A stretch of 64,000 nucleotides of DNA. Source: Pseudomonas duriflava (GTDB taxonomy: Bacteria; Pseudomonadota; Gammaproteobacteria; Pseudomonadales; Pseudomonadaceae). Below are positions 1 through 10,113 of this stretch, one piece after another (position 1 is the stretch's first letter; every line of letters starts with the position of its first letter). The stretch spans positions 1 through 64,000 of the forward strand of contig NZ_VLKY01000008.1 of the NCBI RefSeq assembly GCF_007830155.1, given 5' to 3'. The notes under the pieces are model-generated. The model saw only the letters and a list, made by a program, of their open reading frames with translations. It had not been told where the DNA came from and ran no database searches. The position numbers were made by a program, and so were the translations under genes.

Positions 1-77
1 AACGTTGATAGGTCGGGTGTGTAAGCGCTGTGAGGCGTTGAGCTAACCGATACTAATTGCCCGTGAGGCTTGACCAT
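1..77 (+). rRNA. 23S ribosomal RNA, 3' end (partial)
   Basis: The first bases match the conserved 3' tail of Pseudomonas 23S rRNA, including GTGTAAGCGCTGTGAGGCGT and the end GTGAGGCTTGACC. Only the last part of the gene is in the window. The exact 3' end is set by analogy. The spacer to the 5S gene holds no tRNA. Confidence 0.95.
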
Positions 78-204
78 ATAACACCCAAACAATCTGTAAA
101 GATTGCCTACGGGAAGACGCCTAAAGCCGAAAGCTTGCGAACCCGCAATTACCTGATCACATACCCATTCGAGGAAGCAACTAACAGCGATTCCTCACCC
201 GAAT

Positions 205-323
205 TGCTTGACGACTATAGAGCTCTGGAACCACCTGATCCCATTCCGAACTCAGAAGTGAAACAAAGCATCGCCGATGGTAGTGTGGGGCCTCCCCATG
301 TGAGAGTAGGTCATCGTCAAGCA
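205..323 (+). rRNA. 5S ribosomal RNA
   Basis: A 5S rRNA of about 119 bases starts with TGCTTGACGAC and ends with its complement GTCGTCAAGC-like arm (helix I). Inside it are the conserved ACCTGATCCCATTCCGAACT and AGAAGTGAAAC blocks. It is the last gene of the rRNA operon whose 23S end opens the window. An open frame across this region is not a real gene. Confidence 0.96.
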
Positions 324-331
324 CCTATACT

Positions 332-372
332 CAAAACCCCCAGGCCTAGCGGCCCGGGGGTTTTGTCTTTTT
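332..372 (+). terminator. Rho-independent terminator of the rRNA operon
   Basis: A GC-rich hairpin (AAAACCCCCAGGCC against GGCCCGGGGGTTTT, one mismatch, loop TAGC) is followed by a T-rich run. It lies nine bases after 5S and ends the rRNA operon, which converges on cmoB. Confidence 0.9.
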
Positions 373-466
373 CAGGGCTCAGAGCAGCGCGGCAAGGGCG
401 GCCAACCTAGAGCAGGCTTGCTTCGGCTTTTAGAGAGAATTGTATGGTAATTTCAAAGGCGCCCGA

Positions 467-1435
467 TTAAGGGCGTCTTGCAATGAAGGTTGCACGTAGC
501 GGAGCAGGTAGGCCTTCTATTGTTCGGGTTGGGTCTTTAGGATCAAGAAAGTCAGGTAAAGACTGAAAACGCATCCAGGAAGTTGAGCGTTGCTCTTCGG
601 TTGTCGTATGGCTCAGGTCAGCTAGCCGAATATCCTGGAAACCTGCTCGGCGTAGCCAGAGTTCTAAAGCGGCAGGGGAGGGAAGAAACCATACATTTCT
701 CATCTGAGCATAGCGATCTTCAGGAACCAGCACGGTTTGTACGGTACCTTCCACAACTAGTGTTTCCAGCACCAATTCTCCGCCTGAACGTAGGCACTCC
801 TTTAAGGCTAACAAATGGTCTATGGGGGATCGCCGATGGTAAAGCACCCCCATTGAGAAGACCGTGTCAAAGCTAGAAAGATTGGCGGGTAATTCTTCCA
901 GCGTCATTGGAAGGCTCCAAGCCGGAAAACTAGACATGTACCGTTTGATTGCAAGAAACTGACAGAAAAAAAGCCAGTTAGGGTCTATACCTAGTACGGC
1001 TCGTGCTCCTGCACCAAGCATGCACCACTGGTAATAGCCATTGCCACACCCTACGTCCAGAATTAGTTTTCCACACAAGTCAATGTGTTGGGATACACGG
1101 CTCCACTTCCAATCTGATCGCCATTCAGTATCGATATAGACACCGAATATATCGAAGGGGCCTTTTCTCCAAGGAGATAACTGACGCAAAGATATTTCAA
1201 GTTGCTCCTTTTGATCTGCTGTTATCGGAGCCGTAAGTCTGAATGTATCTTTCAGATGGATATCGTCTGGCTGAAGGGAGGGCAAGGTACTTAAAGCAGC
1301 GCTCCAGCGCTCAAGATCCCCATGCCCCTTATCTAACTTGGCCGCAACCACGTTGGGAAGCGTTTCGGCCCATTCTTCAAGGCGGCTACCAGTAAGATAT
1401 TGAGCCAAACCTGGTAGATCTATAAGGTCAATCAT
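467..1435 (-). CDS. cmoB: tRNA U34 carboxymethyltransferase CmoB
   Basis: CmoB transfers the carboxymethyl group of carboxy-S-adenosyl-L-methionine to 5-hydroxyuridine at tRNA position 34, giving cmo5U. This wobble base lets tRNAs for Leu, Pro, Ala, Val, Ser and Thr read more codons. The protein is 322 aa, the usual family length. A class I methyltransferase motif ([12 protein letters not shown]) lies near residues 126-137, after a long CmoB-specific N-terminal part. Its start overlaps the cmoA stop by 4 bp, so the two are translationally coupled and the donor synthase and transferase are made together. Confidence 0.97.
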   Translation of the reverse strand: MIDLIDLPGLAQYLTGSRLEEWAETLPNVVAAKLDKGHGDLERWSAALSTLPSLQPDDIHLKDTFRLTAPITADQKEQLEISLRQLSPWRKGPFDIFGVYIDTEWRSDWKWSRVSQHIDLCGKLILDVGCGNGYYQWCMLGAGARAVLGIDPNWLFFCQFLAIKRYMSSFPAWSLPMTLEELPANLSSFDTVFSMGVLYHRRSPIDHLLALKECLRSGGELVLETLVVEGTVQTVLVPEDRYAQMRNVWFLPSPAALELWLRRAGFQDIRLADLSHTTTEEQRSTSWMRFQSLPDFLDPKDPTRTIEGLPAPLRATFIARRP

Positions 1436-2172
1436 GGGCGTGCTATCAACGAAATGAAATTAAAGCATTGGAACCAAGGCGTTACTGAAGAGAATCCCGC
1501 TTCTAACAAGCGCTCACGATGAACATTAATGGAGTCAATCAACATAACGTTCTCTAATGCGCTGCGCTTCTGTGCAATTTCCAACTCGCTATAACCATTT
1601 GCACGTTTGAAGGCAATATGTAGGTCTCCAATAAGCATCTGCTCGGTAGATTCCTCGAAGCGAACCTTTTCTGAAATAAGCAAAGCGCCTTTAGGATGAA
1701 GTGCGTGGTGAATACGCTGAAGTATGCCAAGTCGTTTTTCGGGCACAATAAATTGCAATGTGAAATTCAGCGCTATCACAGAGGACGGTTCAAGCTGGAG
1801 GTTAAGTATATCTGCCTCAATGATTTCGATAGGCTGCAGTTGTTCATACATAGCGCTTTGTGCAGCCATGTATTCACGGCATCGCTCGATCATGGCAGGG
1901 GAGTTGTCAACGGCAACTATTTTTACTGCGTCTTGCTGTACGTGACGGCGTAGCGATTGCGATACTGCGCCTAATGAACAGCCGAGGTCATATAACGCCG
2001 TCTTGGGCTGAGCAAATTGTGCTGCAATAACGCCTAGGTTTTCGACAATGGTGGCGTAACCTGGGACAGACCGTTTGATCATGTCTGGAAAAACGCGGAC
2101 CACGTCTTCATTAAAAGCGAAATCTGTCACGCGGGCGTGAGGTTGGGCAAACAGACGATCAGGCTCGCTCAT
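1432..2172 (-). CDS. cmoA: Carboxy-S-adenosyl-L-methionine synthase CmoA
   Basis: CmoA makes carboxy-SAM from SAM and prephenate, the donor used by CmoB. The 246 aa product has the expected length, and its SAM-binding loop DLGCSLGA is at residues 62-69. It sits directly upstream of cmoB with a 4 bp overlap. It starts 50 bp after the icp stop codon with no obvious terminator between, so icp, cmoA and cmoB could share a transcript, although cmoAB may also have its own promoter. Confidence 0.97.
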   Translation of the reverse strand: MSEPDRLFAQPHARVTDFAFNEDVVRVFPDMIKRSVPGYATIVENLGVIAAQFAQPKTALYDLGCSLGAVSQSLRRHVQQDAVKIVAVDNSPAMIERCREYMAAQSAMYEQLQPIEIIEADILNLQLEPSSVIALNFTLQFIVPEKRLGILQRIHHALHPKGALLISEKVRFEESTEQMLIGDLHIAFKRANGYSELEIAQKRSALENVMLIDSINVHRERLLEAGFSSVTPWFQCFNFISLIARP

Positions 2173-2222
2173 GTAGGGCTACCATAAAACGAAAGCCGCT
2201 ATTGTAACTGAGCTGTAGAGAG

Positions 2223-2624
2223 TCACTGAACGCGAATTTGACACGTAAACGTTTTCTCTGGCTGTGCATTACTGTCCCAGGGTTGTTTATAGCTCAGTGC
2301 CAGCGCAGCATTGCCTGAGTGAATGCTCTTGAATCGCCAGGAGGATTGTCCAGCGGCTCCTACAATATCCTCGTCTTTATCGGCAGAGGAGAACACTTCA
2401 GGCCCTAAGCTTTTTAGTATGCTTGTAGCCGAGTCATCTATTAACCATCGGTACCCACTGCTTGGGTCGCTAGGTAACGTAAGCAATAATTCCTGCCCCT
2501 GTTTGAGCGTTAGGGGAGAGCACGCTGTTCTGGGTGTTACTGTCACCATGGTTTGTGGTTTAGTAACGCATCCTGCGAATACTGTAGAAAGTAGAACAAC
2601 GAATATTGTGCAGGCACGTAGCAT
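2223..2624 (-). CDS. icp: Chagasin-family (I42) cysteine peptidase inhibitor, lipoprotein
   Basis: This is a 133 aa predicted lipoprotein. An N-terminal hydrophobic segment ends in the lipobox VFAGC (Cys19). The mature part carries the three I42 loops: DPSSGY at 53-58 (family NPTTGY), GAAGQSSWRF at 89-98, and KQPW at 113-116 (family RPW). Family members block papain-like cysteine peptidases by inserting these loops in the active site. From memory, P. aeruginosa has the same inhibitor next to asrA. A hairpin terminator separates it from asrA here, so it probably has its own promoter and may run on into cmoAB. Its target peptidase cannot be read from the sequence. Confidence 0.85.
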   Translation of the reverse strand: MLRACTIFVVLLSTVFAGCVTKPQTMVTVTPRTACSPLTLKQGQELLLTLPSDPSSGYRWLIDDSATSILKSLGPEVFSSADKDEDIVGAAGQSSWRFKSIHSGNAALALSYKQPWDSNAQPEKTFTCQIRVQ

Positions 2625-2680
2625 ACGGAGGTCCTGTCATGTTCAAAGCGAGACGCCAGCATAACGAAATTGGGGATTGA

Positions 2681-2709
2681 AAAGGCAGCCCCGTTAAGAG
2701 GCTGCCTTT
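2681..2709 (-). terminator. Hairpin terminator downstream of asrA
   Basis: Arms AAAGGCAGCC (2681-2690) and GGCTGCCTTT (2700-2709) pair perfectly over a 9-base loop. On the minus strand a CTTTTC run follows. It starts about 10 bp past the asrA stop and should uncouple asrA from icp. Confidence 0.8.
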
Positions 2710-2718
2710 AAGGACAAC

Positions 2719-5106
2719 TTAAAACAGTACCTTAGCAACGTCAGTGAAGCGTTTAGCGAAGTGTACTGTTAGGCCTTCTTGAAGATAGTCTGGAAGCTCT
2801 TCGAAGTCGCCTCGGTTGGCCTCAGGCAGGATTAGTTCGAAGATTTTCTGCCGCCTGGCTGCGATGACTTTTTCGCGTACTCCTCCGATGGGCAGCACTT
2901 GGCCGGTGAGTGTTAGCTCACCAGTCATAGCGACATTTTTCTTTGGTGCCTGACTTCGAGCAAGAGAAAGCAAGGCGCTAGCCATAGTGATCCCTGCACT
3001 CGGCCCGTCCTTGGGAGTAGCGCCTTCAGGAACGTGCAAATGAACAAAGGCTTGGTCGAAGAATGTTGGATCCCCCTTGTACTCCTTGAGATGCGAGGTG
3101 ATATAGCTGTACGCAATCTCGGCAGACTCCTTCATTACATCGCCTAGTTGGCCGGTCAGCTTGAAGCCCCGATTGAGTGTATGAATACGGGTTGCTTCAA
3201 CAGGCAAAGTGGCGCCGCCCATACTAGTCCAGGCTAAACCAGTAATAATGCCTATGCCATTAAGCACTTGTTCTTTGCGGAATACAGGTTTGCCCAGATA
3301 GCTTTCAAGATCGCTTGCACCGATCTTTAGACGTAACTGTGGATTGTCGACAAGCTTGATGACCGCCTTGCGTACTAATTTGCCTAATTGTTTTTCAAGC
3401 TGTCTAACTCCGGCTTCGCGGGCATAGCCATTTACAAGCGCCTTAAGAGCGCTATCGCTGATTGCTAGGCGGTCTTTGGGAACTCCTGCTCGCTCCAATT
3501 GTTTAGGCCAGAGATGACGCTTGGCGATGGCCTGTTTTTCTTCTGCAATATAGCCAGACAGCCGGATCACCTCCATACGATCTAATAAAGGTGCTGGAAT
3601 AGAGTCTAGGGTATTTGCCGTGCAGACAAATAGGACTTTGGACAGGTCCAGCCTCAGGTCAAGATAGTGATCTAAGAAGTCGACGTTCTGTTCCGGATCA
3701 AGGGTTTCCAGTAAGGCAGAGGCAGGATCACCTTGATAACTTGTCCCCATTTTGTCGATCTCATCGAGCATGATCACAGGGTTCATCACTTTTACGTCTC
3801 GAAGAGCCTGGACCAGTTTGCCTGGCATTGCGCCGATATAGGTACGACGATGCCCTTTGATTTCGGCTTCATCGCGCATGCCACCCACACTGAAGCGATA
3901 AAAAGGACGACCCAGAGACTCAGCAATCGACTTGCCTATGCTGGTTTTACCGACCCCGGGCGGACCTACCAACAGAACAATGGAGCCTGATATCTCGCCT
4001 TTGAACGCGCCGACGGCAAGAAACTCAAGGATGCGGTTCTTAATGTCATCAAGCCCAGCATGGTGCCGGTCAAGCACCTTCCGGGCATGTTTGAGATTAA
4101 GATTATCCTGGCCCTGTATACCCCAGGGCAAATCCGTAGCCCAGTCGAGATAGTTACGGGTCACGCCGTATTCAGGTGATCCGGTTTCTAAGATTGACAA
4201 CTTGTTGAGCTCGTCATCGAGGCGTTTTCGTGCTGCCTCTGGAAGCGTCTTTCCTTCTAATCGCTGGCGAAATGTCTCTACATCGCTGCTGCGGTCATCT
4301 TTAGTAATGCCAAGCTCCTGCTGAATAAGCTTGAGCTGTTCGCGTAGGAAAAACTCACGCTGCCTCTCGCTAATCTTGCGGTTAACCTCGGCAGATAGTT
4401 CCTTCTGCAAACGGCCAACTTCAACCTCCTTACGCAACAGAGGCAGGACTTTTTCCATCCGCTTGAGAATTGGAACCGTATCGAGTACTTGCTGCAACTC
4501 TTGACCTGGTGCGGTTGTCAGGGCGGCGGCAAAGTCAGTCAGAGGCGAGGGATCATTCGGGCTGAAACGATTAAGATAATTTTTCAGCTCTTCACTATAG
4601 AGCGGATTGAGCGGGAGCAATTCTTTTATGGCATTGATAAGGGCCATGCCATAAGCCTTGACCTCGTCACTGCTGTCGGATGGCGTCCGAGCATGCTCTA
4701 CTTCAACAAGATAAGGATGTTTGCGTCGTAGCCAGCCGCTGATTCGCACCCGTGACAGGCCTTGCGCTACGAATTGCAGCTTACCATTTTCCCGGCTGGC
4801 ATGATGAATGCGGACCAATGTGCCATGCTCGGGCAGGCTGTCCGGATCGAATGTATTGGCATCATCCGGCGGAGTATCGACATAGAAAAGAGCAAGACAA
4901 TGGTGGTCCGTCTTGGCTACTAATTCTAACGTTTCAGCCCATGGTTCTTCATTGACGATGACCGGTAATACTTGGGCCGGAAAGAAAGGCCGATTATGAA
5001 TGGGAATGATGTAAAGTTTGTCGGGCAAACTTTGTCCAGGCAGTGCAAGACCAGTTTCCTGGCCGCTTCCGCTGATAATTTCGGGAGTGCTTTCCTGATC
5101 GCTCAT
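2719..5106 (-). CDS. asrA: ATP-dependent Lon-type protease, AsrA group
   Basis: A full-length LonA-type protease (795 aa). It has an N-terminal LON substrate domain (about 30-230), an AAA+ domain with Walker A GPPGVGKT (381-388) and Walker B VIMLDEID (444-451), and a C-terminal peptidase domain with the Ser703/Lys746 dyad (KDGPSAG and GGVREK). It degrades misfolded or regulatory proteins in the cytosol. Pseudomonas carry two Lon proteins. The neighbours icp and pruR match the locus I recall for AsrA, the aminoglycoside-induced stress protease, rather than housekeeping lon next to clpX. The assignment to Lon is certain; AsrA rests on context. It is divergent from pruR. Confidence 0.9.
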   Translation of the reverse strand: MSDQESTPEIISGSGQETGLALPGQSLPDKLYIIPIHNRPFFPAQVLPVIVNEEPWAETLELVAKTDHHCLALFYVDTPPDDANTFDPDSLPEHGTLVRIHHASRENGKLQFVAQGLSRVRISGWLRRKHPYLVEVEHARTPSDSSDEVKAYGMALINAIKELLPLNPLYSEELKNYLNRFSPNDPSPLTDFAAALTTAPGQELQQVLDTVPILKRMEKVLPLLRKEVEVGRLQKELSAEVNRKISERQREFFLREQLKLIQQELGITKDDRSSDVETFRQRLEGKTLPEAARKRLDDELNKLSILETGSPEYGVTRNYLDWATDLPWGIQGQDNLNLKHARKVLDRHHAGLDDIKNRILEFLAVGAFKGEISGSIVLLVGPPGVGKTSIGKSIAESLGRPFYRFSVGGMRDEAEIKGHRRTYIGAMPGKLVQALRDVKVMNPVIMLDEIDKMGTSYQGDPASALLETLDPEQNVDFLDHYLDLRLDLSKVLFVCTANTLDSIPAPLLDRMEVIRLSGYIAEEKQAIAKRHLWPKQLERAGVPKDRLAISDSALKALVNGYAREAGVRQLEKQLGKLVRKAVIKLVDNPQLRLKIGASDLESYLGKPVFRKEQVLNGIGIITGLAWTSMGGATLPVEATRIHTLNRGFKLTGQLGDVMKESAEIAYSYITSHLKEYKGDPTFFDQAFVHLHVPEGATPKDGPSAGITMASALLSLARSQAPKKNVAMTGELTLTGQVLPIGGVREKVIAARRQKIFELILPEANRGDFEELPDYLQEGLTVHFAKRFTDVAKVLF

Positions 5107-5266
5107 TGACTTACCTTAGGATGGGAATATGCGAGCAACATGGGGAAGGAGATGAAGCTTTTCAATATCGCTAAGGTAGTGATTGTTCTCTCTTGGCTGC
5201 ATGGGTGCTGGATGTGTAATCGGCTGCTGTAATGGCCGTAAGTAAACCTATTGGCTTCTGCACCTT

Positions 5267-6016
5267 ATGTTTTCTGCTCGCCTGCTTACGCTTTCGGACC
5301 AATCCCATAGTCATGCTCACGATCACCACCAGCTGGTGTTATCTCTAGAAGGACGTGCCGATTTTGATATAGACGGCAAAGGCGGCGAGGTATGCCGTAT
5401 GCGAGCCTGTATTGTCCCAGGCGATCTTAATCATGCCTTTGCGGGGATTGGTACTAATAGAATGCTCATCATCGATCTCGATGAAGAAGACATGCCAAAA
5501 GAGGATTTGGACTTCCTGACCCGCTTGTTCGATACGCCTCGCTATCCAACATTGGACGCCGATTTCCAGCATTTACTCCTTTACGCAGGTGCAGAGCTAG
5601 AACGTTATGGTAGCGATCCCTTACTCACTCGAGCGTTAGGTGGAGTTCTTTTGCGCGCGCTTCACGTGCGCATGTTTGGTGAGCAAAAGCACTCCATAAA
5701 CGGTGCGTTGAATATGGAGGCCCTTGATAGTTATATCATCAGCAATCTAGAGCGACGTATTACAGTAGCCGAGCTATCGCAGGTTGTTTTTTTGAGTCCT
5801 AGCCATTTCCATGCGCAGTTCAAGGACACAACAGGGCTAACGCCACATCAGTATCTTTTAAAGACACGCCTCGATTGTGCTGCACGTCTTCTACGTGAAA
5901 CGCGTCTACCGTTAGTACGCATTGCAGGAGAATGCGGATTTTCCAGCCAGAGCGCATTAACAACAGCAATGCGACGTTATCTAGGTTTGACACCTAAACG
6001 TTTTCGGCAAGAGTAA
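5267..6016 (+). CDS. pruR: AraC-family transcriptional regulator, PruR-like
   Basis: This 249 aa protein has an AraC-type sensor with an N-terminal cupin-like segment (HSHAHDHHQLVLSLEGRADF) and a C-terminal double helix-turn-helix over the last 100 residues. The conserved GLTPHQYLLKTRL and CGFSSQSALTTAMRRYLG blocks are visible. Context points to PruR, the proline-responsive activator of put genes: it lies divergent from asrA and upstream of putP, as in P. aeruginosa. No strong ribosome binding site precedes the ATG, so the start is less certain than the frame. Its expected partner putA is not between it and putP. Confidence 0.82.
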   Translation: MFSARLLTLSDQSHSHAHDHHQLVLSLEGRADFDIDGKGGEVCRMRACIVPGDLNHAFAGIGTNRMLIIDLDEEDMPKEDLDFLTRLFDTPRYPTLDADFQHLLLYAGAELERYGSDPLLTRALGGVLLRALHVRMFGEQKHSINGALNMEALDSYIISNLERRITVAELSQVVFLSPSHFHAQFKDTTGLTPHQYLLKTRLDCAARLLRETRLPLVRIAGECGFSSQSALTTAMRRYLGLTPKRFRQE

Positions 6017-6818
6017 AGCCCCGCCTTCTGTACGCTGCTTTTCGTTGAGCCCTTCTGGTACAGATACCCATTATTGGCTCTGTGTGCCAAGAAAGCAGGT
6101 AAGGCAATAACCCTATAAAAGGCGCTCTTTCCTCTCGGTACAAGTGGCTATCTTTATCGTTAGTAGCGTTTAGCTAATGTAATGCTAATGCGCCTTTGGC
6201 TGGATAGCCCCTGCGAATCAAGGTCGTGGATAAGTAGGAAGCCATCTAAATATCTTCCAACCTTGCAAGAGCATGCTAGGCCATACTGTTAGGCACATTG
6301 GCAAAAATTTAAGCTCTACATTCTGGCAGCAGCAGACATTTCAATAACAAATTCAGAGATTTTCAAAAGATCTGTAGCAGCACTTTGCGTACTGTCCTCG
6401 TCCGCTGTGCTCGATTGCTGGGAAAGCCGTTTTACCTTCTGTTTAACGCGCTTTTTGGGTTTGCCTCTTTAGTTAAGTCGCCACGTATCTTTTCATTAGA
6501 GGCCGGATAACTCTTTGGTTTTTCGGCTTTTTTATGCCGTTTGAAACGTTTCCCTACTTCTGACCATTGCGTAGAATGCGCCCCGCTTTGAGAGCGGAAG
6601 CCGGAAGGTGATAAACACGTGTATCGAGTATTTCGATACACCATGACGAGCAGAGTGATCTGCTTATAAGCCAGATTACTGGCGATTAAAGATAGAACGG
6701 AGATTCTGTCTGGTGCGGGCCTGGATTGGGCCTGCCCAAAGGTGACGGCAATACGCGTCGCCCTCTGCCAGCGTGGGTTAGTTCAATAAGCCCACAACAA
6801 CAACTAATGAGGGAAAAC
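6017..6818 (+). other. Intergenic region between pruR and putP, no putA
   Basis: About 800 bases hold no convincing gene. A 70-codon open frame on the minus strand (6432-6644) is rich in Lys, Arg and Ser, lacks a recognisable domain and is probably chance. The stretch should contain the putP promoter and any PruR operator, but I could not pick a clear site. No remnant of putA is visible. Confidence 0.6.
6796..6803 (+). promoter_or_regulatory. Candidate Hfq/Crc (CA) motif in the putP leader
   Basis: AACAACAA fits the AAnAAnAA catabolite-activity motif exactly. It lies just before the putP ribosome binding site (GAGGG at 6809-6813, ATG at 6819). Hfq with Crc bound here would block translation when preferred carbon sources are present. 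Confidence 0.6.
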
Positions 6819-8303
6819 ATGAGCGTCAATACACCAACCCTGATCACATTTCTGATCTACATCGCCGCTATGGTCCTAATCGGATTCCTAGCATGGCGAT
6901 CGACCAAGAATTTTGATGACTATATTCTTGGCGGACGAAGCCTTGGTAGTTTCGTAACAGCGTTATCGGCCGGTGCCTCGGACATGAGCGGCTGGTTGCT
7001 TATGGGCTTGCCCGGAGCTATTTTTATTGCGGGTATTTCGGAAAGTTGGATCGCGATTGGGCTAGTCATTGGTGCTTGGCTGAATTGGCTGTTTGTGGCT
7101 GGACGCCTGCGTGTCCATACCGAACACAATAATAATGCTCTAACCTTACCCGATTATTTCACTCATCGATTCGAAGACCACAGCCGTGTCCTGCGGGTAT
7201 TCTCAGCGCTGATTATCCTAGTGTTCTTCACAATCTATTGTGCATCTGGCGTGGTTGCTGGGGCTCGCCTATTTGAGAGCACTTTTGGCCTGTCCTACGA
7301 GACGGCATTATGGGCCGGTGCTGCTGCAACAATCGCGTATACGTTTATCGGTGGATTCCTAGCGGTTAGCTGGACGGATACAGTTCAGGCTACCCTGATG
7401 ATCTTTGCCCTTATTTTGGCGCCGATCATGGTCCTTCTCTCTACAGGTGGGTTTGAGCCGACATTTGCTGCAATCGAAAATATTGACCCAACACACTTCG
7501 ACATGTTTAAGGGCGCTACTTTTGTAGGCGTTATCTCTTTAATGGCTTGGGGGCTAGGATATTTCGGACAACCCCATATCCTGGCGCGTTTTATGGCTGC
7601 AGATTCGGTCAAGTCCATGCGTGCGGCTCGTCGCATTGGTATGACTTGGATGGTCCTTTGCCTGGCTGGTGCTGTAGGTGTTGGTTTCTTCGGCATTGCT
7701 TACTTCGCTGCGCATCCGGAGCAGGCTAGCGCTGTAAGTGAAAATCCTGAGCGGATCTTTATTGAGCTGACCAAATATCTATTCAATCCGTGGATAGCTG
7801 GTGTTTTGCTGTCAGCTATCCTAGCGGCTGTAATGAGTACGTTGAGTTGTCAGTTAATAGTTTGCTCCAGTGCCTTGACAGAGGACTTTTATAAAGCATT
7901 TCTGCGTAAGAACGCTTCGCAGAAAGAATTAGTCTGGGTGGGGCGAGCTATGGTTTTGCTGATTGCCGTAATTGCCATTTTGATTGCATCCAATCCAGAA
8001 AACCGTGTGTTGGGGCTGGTTTCCTACGCTTGGGCTGGTTTTGGTGCGGCATTTGGCCCAGTCGTCCTGTTCTCTCTCCTTTGGAAAGGAACCACACGTA
8101 ACGGTGCGCTGGCAGGTATGGTAATAGGCGCGGTTACTGTAGTGTTCTGGAAACAAATGGGCTGGTTGGGCCTGTACGAGATTATTCCGGGCTTCCTATT
8201 TGCCAGTATTGCGATTGTACTGTTCAGCCGTTTTGGTCAAGCCCCAAGTCGTGCAATGATCGAGCGTTTTGATACAGCTGAACGTGAATACCGCGACGCC
8301 TAA
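6819..8303 (+). CDS. putP: Sodium/proline symporter PutP
   Basis: PutP imports proline with Na+ through the inner membrane and belongs to the solute:sodium symporter family. The 494 aa product is hydrophobic throughout and carries the family block GGRSLGSFVTALSAGASDMS after the first membrane span, as well as GFLAVSWTDTVQATLMIFAL. I chose the ATG at 6819 because GAGGG lies 5 bases upstream and the protein then starts like known PutP; a longer frame from 6726 adds a non-homologous extension. It follows pruR and ends in a hairpin. It is probably induced by proline through PruR and repressed through Hfq/Crc. Confidence 0.95.
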   Translation: MSVNTPTLITFLIYIAAMVLIGFLAWRSTKNFDDYILGGRSLGSFVTALSAGASDMSGWLLMGLPGAIFIAGISESWIAIGLVIGAWLNWLFVAGRLRVHTEHNNNALTLPDYFTHRFEDHSRVLRVFSALIILVFFTIYCASGVVAGARLFESTFGLSYETALWAGAAATIAYTFIGGFLAVSWTDTVQATLMIFALILAPIMVLLSTGGFEPTFAAIENIDPTHFDMFKGATFVGVISLMAWGLGYFGQPHILARFMAADSVKSMRAARRIGMTWMVLCLAGAVGVGFFGIAYFAAHPEQASAVSENPERIFIELTKYLFNPWIAGVLLSAILAAVMSTLSCQLIVCSSALTEDFYKAFLRKNASQKELVWVGRAMVLLIAVIAILIASNPENRVLGLVSYAWAGFGAAFGPVVLFSLLWKGTTRNGALAGMVIGAVTVVFWKQMGWLGLYEIIPGFLFASIAIVLFSRFGQAPSRAMIERFDTAEREYRDA

Positions 8304-8639
8304 TGTCGATTCAGTAAAAGAATCAGGAGCAGGTACTGCTCCTGATTCTCCTATCTCATAATAAGCGGCTCGGTCTTTGGCGGAACACACTACTGACGTT
8401 CATAAAGATGTTCCAGTGTGTTCGCGCTTCTATGTAACGGCTGATCAGTACTCTCGCTAAAGATCTCTCTTATTATCTAGGCCTTTTAGAAGATACCTTC
8501 AAGTAAAGATGGTGGAATGGGAAGCCTGCCGGATTGGCTTGGGCAAGAGATGACTGGCATTAAAGCCTAGCTGTTTTTCGCCGATCTAAGGTGGTGTGAC
8601 CCTATATAGATCGCGATACTCTTGCTTAGGAGGATGTTC
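8304..8639. other. Intergenic region after putP
   Basis: Apart from the putP hairpin at its start, this 336-base stretch shows no gene or RNA I recognise. Its distal end must hold the promoter of the small exported protein that follows. Confidence 0.5.
8320..8349. terminator. Hairpin terminator after putP
   Basis: Perfect 13-base arms GAATCAGGAGCAG and CTGCTCCTGATTC flank a 3-base loop, 16 bases after the putP stop. A T-run follows on the minus strand (CTTTTAC) but not clearly on the plus strand, so it may work in both directions or only as an mRNA 3' end. Confidence 0.7.
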
Positions 8640-8903
8640 ATGAAGCCAATAAAACGGCGATGTCTGCGATTAGCGGCGCTGGTAGGTGCCCTGTTAATCA
8701 GTAATAGCCTATTGGTCACGGCTGCTCCTGCTCCCTTCTTCAAATGGCGAAGCACATTGGACGGACAAGTAGTCTGTCGACAAGTCTCTCCTGGCTCAGC
8801 CTGGGAGCGTATAGCTGGGCCTTTCCGTGATCTGCAATGCCATGAACTTGGTAGTCAGCCCATGCAACGTTGGGACAGAATTCCTGCACCTTCACGTTCT
8901 TAA
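8640..8903 (+). CDS. Small exported protein of unknown function
   Basis: The ATG at 8640 has a perfect AGGAGG six bases upstream (8628-8633). The 87 aa product begins with a classic Sec signal: basic MKPIKRRCLR, a hydrophobic core, and a likely cleavage after VTAAPA. The mature part is about 55 residues, with two Cys (VVCRQ and LQCHE) that could form a disulfide in the periplasm, and several Trp. I do not recognise the family. The strong ribosome site, signal peptide and terminator overlapping its stop codon all support a real gene. Confidence 0.75.
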   Translation: MKPIKRRCLRLAALVGALLISNSLLVTAAPAPFFKWRSTLDGQVVCRQVSPGSAWERIAGPFRDLQCHELGSQPMQRWDRIPAPSRS

Positions 8904-8936
8904 GCGTGCCGCTGATAACCAGGCGACACGCTTAAG
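8899..8936. terminator. Bidirectional hairpin between the small exported gene and dctP
   Basis: Arms CTTAAGCGTG (8899-8908) and CACGCTTAAG (8927-8936) pair perfectly, with a further GCC/GGC inside. It lies between two convergent genes and includes the stop codon of the upstream one. Confidence 0.7.
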
Positions 8937-8941
8937 GATAC

Positions 8942-10078
<1,137 letters not shown>

Positions 10079-10113
10079 CTAAGTTCAGACAGTGGCAATC
10101 AGGAGGCTTACCC

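Noticed and set aside
57-410. 117-codon open frame across the 23S end and 5S region
   Set aside because: It lies over 5S rRNA and the rRNA terminator; the bases are explained by RNA genes.
6432-6644. 70-codon minus-strand frame between pruR and putP
   Set aside because: Lys/Arg/Ser-rich, no recognised domain and no good ribosome site; it may be chance in a promoter region.
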